DNA of 64,000 nucleotides from Glycomyces tritici (GTDB lineage Bacteria > Actinomycetota > Actinomycetes > Mycobacteriales > Micromonosporaceae), in NCBI RefSeq assembly GCF_030403505.1, contig NZ_JAUEMJ010000006.1, forward strand, positions 7,126 to 71,125. The letters run 5' to 3'. Of this stretch, positions 58,842-64,000 are shown in pieces. The position numbers and the translations under genes were made by a program. Position 1 is the first letter of the stretch. Each line of letters starts with the position of its first letter. The notes under the pieces are model-generated. The model had not been told where the DNA came from and did not search any database. It saw only the letters and a program-made list of their open reading frames with translations.

Positions 58842-58912
58842 ATTTCGAAGATACTCTTTCACAGTTGGACGCGAAAGAGGTTTTTCAGATTTTTCGAAGG
58901 ATTTCTTTTACA
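58840..58912. promoter_or_regulatory. Tandem operator sites at the MFS promoter
   Basis: On the minus strand two direct copies, at 58889-58912 and 58840-58863, share TGT(A/G)AAAGA and CTTCGAAA(A/T)AT. The proximal copy also lies within a palindrome, GTGAAAGA (58831-58838) and TCTTTCAC (58855-58862). The stretch is AT-rich. It sits between the MFS gene and the 3' end of the winged-helix regulator. Confidence 0.6.
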
Positions 58913-58960
58913 TCTTCGAGCGCCCTGCTCCCGCTGCCGCCCAAGCGGACCCGGGGCGCC

Positions 58961-59677
58961 TCAGACCTTCGGGAAGAACCGGAACAGCGTGTTGAACACG
59001 TACGTGCCGTCCTCCTCGTCGACACCCCGCTCCGCCCGCTCCGACGTGCGGTCGGCGTACTCCTGCTCCAGCTCCTGGTAGCGGCGGCTGAACTCCGTCG
59101 CCTCCTCGATCGTGAGCCGCAGGTGCGCCTGCTGGGTCAGCGCGGCCTCGCGCAGCGCCGGGTCGGCCTCGAACCGCTGGTCGAGCCAGCGCGAGAAGTT
59201 GCGGTCGTGCTGCTCCATGAACATCTCGCCCATGGTCCGCTCGATGACCTTGGCACTCTCGGGGGCGTCGTCCTCCGCGCGGATCGAGAAGCTCTGGATC
59301 TTCATGCGCCACAAGCGCTCGCGCGCGTCGCCCCGGCTCGGCGCCTCCTCGATGAAGCCGGCCTTCGCGAGGGTCCGCAGGTGGTAGCTCATCGCGCTCG
59401 GCGTCATGCCCGCGACCTCGGCGATCTCGGTGGCCGTGGCCCCTTCGAACCCCGCGACCCGGTGCCCGGCGAGGAAGTCGAAGACCGCCATGCGCGCCGG
59501 GTGGGCGAGCGCCTTCATCCGCTCGGGGTCGGTGATCTTCACGTGCTCCTTGCCCATGAACCGCGGCTTGCCCGGCGGCGTGGGCGGCAGCGGCGGTGTC
59601 GGCGGGACCGGCACCGCGGGCCCCGCCGTCGCGCCCGGCACGGCGCCTTCGGGACGCGAAGCAGGTGTTTCAGACAT
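58961..59677 (-). CDS. ArsR-like winged-helix transcriptional regulator
   Basis: A 238-aa regulator. After a Pro-rich N-terminal tail (about 40 residues), a winged helix follows: 'ERMKALAHPARMAVFDFLAGHR...GATATEIAEVAGMTPSAMSYHLRTLAKAGFIEE'. The C-terminal half is a helical domain ('VIERTMGEMFMEQHDRNFSRWLDQRFEADPALREAAL') as in transporter-linked ArsR-type regulators. The gene is immediately upstream of, and in the same orientation as, the MFS gene with the operator-like repeats between them. It probably represses the exporter until an inducer binds. Confidence 0.88.
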   Translation of the reverse strand: MSETPASRPEGAVPGATAGPAVPVPPTPPLPPTPPGKPRFMGKEHVKITDPERMKALAHPARMAVFDFLAGHRVAGFEGATATEIAEVAGMTPSAMSYHLRTLAKAGFIEEAPSRGDARERLWRMKIQSFSIRAEDDAPESAKVIERTMGEMFMEQHDRNFSRWLDQRFEADPALREAALTQQAHLRLTIEEATEFSRRYQELEQEYADRTSERAERGVDEEDGTYVFNTLFRFFPKV

Positions 59678-59732
59678 GGGACAAGCTAACCACGGCCGGG
59701 CGCGGGCCGCGGCGACGACCGCTGGGGAAGGC

Positions 59733-60356
59733 CTAGCCCGATGACGACGCGGCGGCGTTGGCGCCCTCGCGGTTGGTCACCGCCTTGCGCGTCGCCGCCC
59801 CGACCCAGTGCGCTTCGGCGAGGGCCTTGAGCTCCTTGCGGGACGGGCGGGTCTGGCGGTCGGGGAAGATCGCCTTCTCCAGGCGGATGGCGGCCATGAG
59901 CGACAGGAGCGCCTGCGTGCGCTCGTCGAAGGCACGCCCGGTCCGGACGGCGGAGGTGAGCCGGGTGCGGGCGTCGGCCGTCGCGTGCCGGTCGCGCGGG
60001 TGGTACCGGTTGACGGGGAAGATCCCGAGGGCCTTGCCGCGCTCGTGGCGCAGCTCGCCGGTGGCGACGAGGCGCTCGCGCAGCGCGGGAACGAGGCCTT
60101 TGGAGGCCCGCTCAAGGACGCTGTGGGGTGCGCGCGGCTTGTCGGCGGCGATGGCGGCGAGGCGGGAGTCGACGACGGGGTCGCCGGTGGGGGTCGGGTC
60201 GAGGACGCGGACCTTCTTGCCGTCCAAGCCGATGCGTCCGGCGAGCGTGAGTTCGAACAGGACCGCGCCGCCGAGGCCGAGGTCGAGGTAGCCGCCGGCG
60301 CGGCCGTTCGCGGCTTCGTGCGAGAGCAGCGCCAGCTCTTCGGGCAGTGTCGACAT
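59733..60356 (-). CDS. GPP34 (GOLPH3-like) phosphoprotein family protein
   Basis: A 207-aa all-alpha protein of the GOLPH3/VPS74-related family: 'LPEELALLSHEAANGRAGGYLDLGLGGAVLFELTLAGRIGLDGKKVRVLDPTPTGDPVVD'. Eukaryotic relatives bind phosphatidylinositol 4-phosphate; actinobacterial members are small, cytoplasmic and of unknown function. It lies 37 bp after the pheA stop in the same orientation and may share its transcript. Confidence 0.85.
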   Translation of the reverse strand: MSTLPEELALLSHEAANGRAGGYLDLGLGGAVLFELTLAGRIGLDGKKVRVLDPTPTGDPVVDSRLAAIAADKPRAPHSVLERASKGLVPALRERLVATGELRHERGKALGIFPVNRYHPRDRHATADARTRLTSAVRTGRAFDERTQALLSLMAAIRLEKAIFPDRQTRPSRKELKALAEAHWVGAATRKAVTNREGANAAASSSG

Positions 60357-60393
60357 GCCTTTCAGCGTAGGCCCGGTGCGCTCGCGGCGCGGT

Positions 60394-61308
60394 TCACGCG
60401 CCCCCGGTGCGGAGGCGGTCGAGCCAGGCGGCGGCGTCGGCGAAGTCGGCGTCGCTCAGTCCGGCCGGGGGCGGGACGGGCTTGTCGGAGTGGTCGCGCG
60501 GGTAGGAGCCGAGGTAGCGGACGTCGGCGCAGATGCGGCGCAGGCCCATGAGGGCCTCGCCCATGCGGGCGTCGGCGAGGTGGCCCGTGCAGTCGAGGAA
60601 GAACGCGTACCGGCCCAGGCCCTCGCCGGTGGGGCGGGACTCGATGCGGGTGAGGTTGATGCCGCGGATCGCGAACTCGGTGAGGACGCCGAGGAGCGCG
60701 CCGACCCGGTCGTAGTCGATGTAGACGACCAGGGAGGTGATGTCGTTCCCGCTCGGCTCGGGCGGGCTGGTGGGGCGCACGACGTGGACGAAGCGGGTCG
60801 CGGCGTTCGGGTTGTCGCCGATGTCGAAGGCCTGCACGGGAAGTCCGACGGCTTCGGCGGCGAACGGCGGGCACACGGCGGCGTCGAACTCGCCGTCGGC
60901 GGCGCGCTGGGCGGCCTGGGCGGTCGAGAGGGCCTGGTGGACGACGGCGTTCGGCAGTTCGCGGCGCAGGTACTTGCGGACCTGGGCGAGGGCGACGGGC
61001 ATGGAGGCGACGGTGGTGATCTCGCCGACGGGCTTCTCGGAGGCGAGCACGAAGGTGACCGGCAGGACGACCTCGCCGACGATGACGAGCGGGTCGCCGC
61101 CCACGAGCTCGTCCACCGTGACAGTGACCGTGCCCTCCTGGGAGTTCTCGATCGGCACGAAGCCCGCGTCGACCTCGCCGCGGCGCACGGCGTCGAGGAT
61201 CTCGAAGATCGAGGACATCGGTGTGGCGGTGGCGGTCTTGGCGGCGGGCAGTCGGCGGAGCGCGGCCTCGGTGAAGGTCCCGCGCGGCCCCAGATAGGCG
61301 AACTCCAT
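60394..61308 (-). CDS. pheA: Prephenate dehydratase
   Basis: A 304-aa monofunctional enzyme that makes phenylpyruvate for phenylalanine. N-terminal periplasmic-binding-type catalytic domain: 'MEFAYLGPRGTFTEAALRR', 'VPIENSQEGTVTVTVDELV', 'TRFVHVVRP'. A C-terminal ACT domain ('DYDRVGALLGVLTEFAIRGINLTRIESRPTGEGLGRYAFFLDCTGH') includes the ESRP motif for phenylalanine feedback inhibition. No chorismate mutase domain is fused. Confidence 0.95.
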   Translation of the reverse strand: MEFAYLGPRGTFTEAALRRLPAAKTATATPMSSIFEILDAVRRGEVDAGFVPIENSQEGTVTVTVDELVGGDPLVIVGEVVLPVTFVLASEKPVGEITTVASMPVALAQVRKYLRRELPNAVVHQALSTAQAAQRAADGEFDAAVCPPFAAEAVGLPVQAFDIGDNPNAATRFVHVVRPTSPPEPSGNDITSLVVYIDYDRVGALLGVLTEFAIRGINLTRIESRPTGEGLGRYAFFLDCTGHLADARMGEALMGLRRICADVRYLGSYPRDHSDKPVPPPAGLSDADFADAAAWLDRLRTGGA

Positions 61309-61525
61309 GGGCCAACGCTAGCAAGCGGGGCCGGGCAGGGGCCGCGAGCTGGCCTTCTGCCCGGGCGGGTCGCGGCGCGGATGAGACGGCGATCTCATCG
61401 GCGCCCCGCCGTGGACGGACTTCCCGCTGTCCCGTATGCTTGTCGAGCCCAAGCGGAATTCCGCGGTGGTAAGCACAGGGAAATCGGAATGCGGCCCTCG
61501 GGTTCGTATGCCAGGATCACTGAGC

Positions 61526-61598
61526 GCCCCCATCGTCTAGGGGCCTAGGACGCCGCCCTTTCAAGGCGGTAACACGGGTTCGAATCCCGTTGGGGGTA
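61526..61598 (+). tRNA. tRNA-Glu (TTC)
   Basis: A 73-nt cloverleaf: acceptor GCCCCCA/TGGGGGT with discriminator A, D arm with TCTAGGGGCCTAGGA, anticodon stem CGCC/GGCG with loop containing TTC, T arm CGGGTTCGAATCCCG. CCA not encoded. Confidence 0.96.
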
Positions 61599-61688
61599 CG
61601 GCCCAGACGCGGTTCCGGTCACACGGAGAGCGCCTGGTATAAATAAAGAGGTCTTGCGACCTTGTAGGACACGCAAGTGTTCGACCAA

Positions 61689-61763
61689 GGTCCCGTAGAG
61701 CAGCTAGGAGTGCTCGCCACCCTGTCAAGGTGGAGGTCGCGGGTTCAAATCCCGTCGGGACCG
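61689..61763 (+). tRNA. tRNA-Asp (GTC)
   Basis: A 75-nt cloverleaf: acceptor GGTCCCG/CGGGACC with discriminator G, anticodon stem CCACC/GGTGG with loop CTGTCAA (GTC), T arm CGGGTTCAAATCCCG. It lies 91 bp after tRNA-Glu and is followed by a strong terminator. Confidence 0.95.
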
Positions 61764-61773
61764 CAGTGAAGGG

Positions 61774-61803
61774 AAAGCCCGCCGATTCGTCGGCGGGCTT
61801 TTT
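61774..61803 (+). terminator. Rho-independent terminator of the tRNA cluster
   Basis: AAAGCCCGCCGA-TTCG-TCGGCGGGCTTT followed by TTTC. Confidence 0.9.
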
Positions 61804-62086
61804 CGTTGTCTCATGGACATGGCGCCCAGGTGGCCGGGCGCGCGGTAGACACGGCGGTCGAGGGTTCAGCCGTACCGCGCGGGGGTACTGCATCAGGGAC
61901 CGGACCCGGCCGGAGTGGAAGCGGGCTCCGGCGCGGCGCGCGCGGGCGCTCGGCAACCTGGTGGACACTTGGGACGGCGGGAGGCGCGCCGGACCGGTTC
62001 GCCCGGGCCTGTCTGCGCATCGGTCGCGCTTCGGTCCCCGCGGCGGCCGATGGTGATCCCGTGATCGTGAGCGGATTTCAGAGCGC
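61804..62086. other. Non-coding gap between tRNA cluster and ppk
   Basis: About 280 bases, no supported gene or repeat; the ppk regulatory site begins at its right edge. Confidence 0.5.
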
Positions 62087-62117
62087 GTTCACCGCGGGTT
62101 CATTTTCTTCGTTAACC
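62087..62117 (+). promoter_or_regulatory. PHO-box-like direct repeats before ppk
   Basis: GTTCACCGCGG and GTTCATTTTCT form two adjacent 11-bp units, the spacing of actinomycete PhoP boxes (GTTCACC-type repeats), with a third partial unit GTTAACC at 62111-62117 that overlaps a TAACCT -10. They end 9 bases before the ppk start. Confidence 0.6.
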
Positions 62118-62126
62118 TTGTGATGT

Positions 62127-64000
62127 ATGACGAATAGTGACCCTGTTCCCCTCGTTGACACCGGTTTGCCGCCTGACCGGTATCTCGACCGGGAAGAGAG
62201 CTGGCTGCGGTTCAACGGCCGGGTGCTGCGACTCGCGCAGTCCCCCGAACTGCCCCTGCTCGAACGGGTCAGGTTCCTCTCGATCTTCTCCAACAACCTC
62301 GACGAGTTCTTCATGGTCCGCGTCGCCGGGCTCATCCGCCGCCTCGCCACCGGCCTGCCCGTGCGCACCTCCTCGGGCCGCTCGCCCCACGCCGTCCTCA
62401 CCCGCATCGCCGGCCTCGCCCACCAGATGAGCATCGAGCACGCCGAATACTTCCGCGACGAGATCGCCCCGCTCCTGGCCGAGAAGGACATCGCGATCGT
62501 GCGCTGGGCCGACCTCGAAGAGGTCGAACAGGCCCGCATGCATGAGCTGTTCCGCACCCGCATCTACCCGGTGCTCACCCCGCTCGTCGTCGACCCCGCC
62601 CACCCCTTCCCGTACATCTCCGGGAACTCCCTCAACCTCGCCGTCCAGGTGCACGACCCCCGCAACGGCACCACCCGCTTCGCGCGCGTCAAGGTCCCGC
62701 CGCTGCTCTCGCGGTTCATGGCCGTCGCGCCCGGCCGGTTCACGCCGCTCGAGGACGTCATCGCCGCCCACCTCGCGCAGCTGTTCCCCGGCATGGACGT
62801 GCTCGGGCACCACACGTTCCGCGTCACCCGCAACCAGGACCTCGAGATCGACGAGGACATCACCGAGAACCTCCTCCAGACCCTCGAGCGCGAGCTGCTG
62901 CGACGCCGCTTCGGGCCCGTCGTGCGCCTCGAAGTGGAGGACACCATCGACGGGAAGGTCCTCGACCGGCTCATCGCCGAACTCGGGGTCGACGAGCAGG
63001 TCGTCTACAAGCTGCCCGGCCCGCTCGACCTCGCCGGGCTCGACGCGATCGCCGACCTCGACCGGACCGAGCTGAAGTACCCCCGCTTCCGGCCGTCCGA
63101 GAAGGTGCTGCCGCCGGACGCCGACCTGTTCGCCGTCATGCGCGACCGGGACGTGCTCGTGCATCACCCCTACGACTCGTTCACCGCCTCGGTCGAGCGG
63201 CTCATCGAGGAGGCCGCCGCGGACCCGAAGGTCCTGGCGATCAAGCAGACCCTGTACCGCACGAGCGGCAAGTCCCCCATCGTCGACGCGCTCATCAGCG
63301 CCGCCGACGCCGGCAAGCAGGTCGTCGTCGTCGTGGAGATCAAGGCCCGCTTCGACGAGCAGGCCAACATCGACTGGGCGCAGAAGCTCGAGCAGGCCGG
63401 CTGCCACGTCATGTACGGCATAGTGGGCCTCAAGACGCACTGCAAGCTCGCGCTGGTCGTGCGGCAGGAGACCGACGGGACGCTGCTGCGCTACAGCCAT
63501 GTCGGGACCGGGAACTACCACCCGACCACCGCCCGGCTCTACGAGGACGTCGGCATCCTCACCACCGACCCCGAGGTCGGCGAGGACGTGAACGCGATCT
63601 TCAACCACCTCACCGGCTTCTCGCGCGACGAGGACTTCCACCGGCTCCTCGTCGCCCCGCACTCGCTGCGGCCCGGCCTCATCGAGCGGATCGACCGCGA
63701 GATCGAGAACCACCGCAAGGGCCTGCCCGCGCGGCTGCGGTTCAAGTGCAACTCGCTCACCGACGAGGGCATCATCGACGCCCTCTACCGGGCCTCGCGG
63801 GCCGGCGTCCCAGTCGACCTGTACATCCGCGGCATCTGCGCGCTGCGGCCCGGCGTGCCGGGCCTCTCGGAGACCATCCGGGTCAGGAGCGTCCTGGGGC
63901 GCTTCCTGGAACACTCCCGGGTGTACGTGTTCGAGAACGGCGGCGACCCGGAAGTATGGTTGGGCAGCGCGGACCTCATGCACCGCAACCTCGACCGCCG
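62127..64000 (+). CDS. ppk: Polyphosphate kinase (cut by the window end)
   Basis: The first 624 residues of a PPK1-type kinase that reversibly makes long-chain polyphosphate from ATP. '[47 protein letters not shown]' is the N domain; '[13 protein letters not shown]', '[19 protein letters not shown]', the catalytic-His region '[12 protein letters not shown]', and '[20 protein letters not shown]' follow. The window stops inside the second conserved His motif '[12 protein letters not shown]', so the last 80 or so residues are missing. The ATG at 62127 is chosen; an overlapping ATG at 62123 hits a stop at once. No ribosome binding site; TAACCT just upstream suggests a nearly leaderless mRNA. Confidence 0.95.
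   Translation, partial: MTNSDPVPLVDTGLPPDRYLDREESWLRFNGRVLRLAQSPELPLLERVRFLSIFSNNLDEFFMVRVAGLIRRLATGLPVRTSSGRSPHAVLTRIAGLAHQMSIEHAEYFRDEIAPLLAEKDIAIVRWADLEEVEQARMHELFRTRIYPVLTPLVVDPAHPFPYISGNSLNLAVQVHDPRNGTTRFARVKVPPLLSRFMAVAPGRFTPLEDVIAAHLAQLFPGMDVLGHHTFRVTRNQDLEIDEDITENLLQTLERELLRRRFGPVVRLEVEDTIDGKVLDRLIAELGVDEQVVYKLPGPLDLAGLDAIADLDRTELKYPRFRPSEKVLPPDADLFAVMRDRDVLVHHPYDSFTASVERLIEEAAADPKVLAIKQTLYRTSGKSPIVDALISAADAGKQVVVVVEIKARFDEQANIDWAQKLEQAGCHVMYGIVGLKTHCKLALVVRQETDGTLLRYSHVGTGNYHPTTARLYEDVGILTTDPEVGEDVNAIFNHLTGFSRDEDFHRLLVAPHSLRPGLIERIDREIENHRKGLPARLRFKCNSLTDEGIIDALYRASRAGVPVDLYIRGICALRPGVPGLSETIRVRSVLGRFLEHSRVYVFENGGDPEVWLGSADLMHRNLDR

Noticed and set aside
62112..63983. Long minus-strand frame opposite ppk
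   Set aside because: Antisense shadow; all conserved ppk motifs are on the plus strand.

Overview
The window is about 72% GC, densely packed and rich in GTG/TTG starts. Gene content (SigB/SigF-type sigma factor, LuxR-type two-component system, WXG100-like proteins, many P450s, a tRNA-Pro(CGG) integrative element with a RepSA-type initiator) points to a filamentous or related Actinomycetota, perhaps near Glycomycetaceae or Micromonosporaceae. The family-level guess is inference; no rRNA gene is present to settle it.

Layout. 0-7.4 kb: two-component system with a DUF4097-like envelope protein, a secreted ricin-lectin esterase, small membrane proteins, a SigB/SigF-family sigma factor whose 3' end runs into a decayed integrase relic, a membrane protein and a broken DUF1206 gene. 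7.8-19.05 kb: an actinomycete integrative and conjugative element (AICE) of about 11.2 kb, bounded by a 44-bp repeat of the 3' part of tRNA-Pro(CGG). It carries a left regulatory arm (HD protein, Nudix protein, XRE regulator), a right operon (membrane protein plus FtsK-like translocase, RRQRL-type zinc protein, DUF2637 protein, small proteins, HUH replication initiator) and xis-int next to the tRNA. It also holds two tRNA-like minihelices, an operator palindrome and matching arm-type repeats at both ends. 19-24 kb: core genes (metallophosphoesterase, YqeY, prfC, rsmA, ispE). 24-31.4 kb: accessory stretch with a pentapeptide-repeat protein, an unrecognised four-gene operon containing two related proteins (a third, truncated relative lies upstream), and a YbaB/WXG100-like operon.

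31.4-38.8 kb: cofactor block, all on the minus strand: nadB-nadC-coaX, a serine carboxypeptidase, then a DUF2520 gene-panC-panD. Together these make NAD, beta-alanine/pantothenate and phosphopantothenate. 38.9-41.1 kb: a methyltransferase and a PAS-PP2C phosphatase. 41.3-49.5 kb: a duplicated redox island with two AraC/oxidoreductase divergent pairs sharing a promoter layout, two cytochromes P450, a ferredoxin and an ABC-F protein. 49.7-61.3 kb: two HAD phosphatases, DUF488, serS, a zincin, a molybdate operon (regulator-modA-modB-modC, with a repeat-bearing insertion in modC), an MFS exporter with its ArsR-like regulator, GPP34 and pheA. 61.5-64 kb: tRNA-Glu, tRNA-Asp and the 5' part of ppk behind a PHO-box-like site.

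The strongest leads are the AICE RNA minihelices, the fossil integrase fused to the sigma-factor end, the unnamed paralogous family at 25.7-29.3 kb, the duplicated AraC-type regulatory module and the short repeat inserted in modC. No CRISPR array, rRNA or transposase-bearing insertion sequence was seen.
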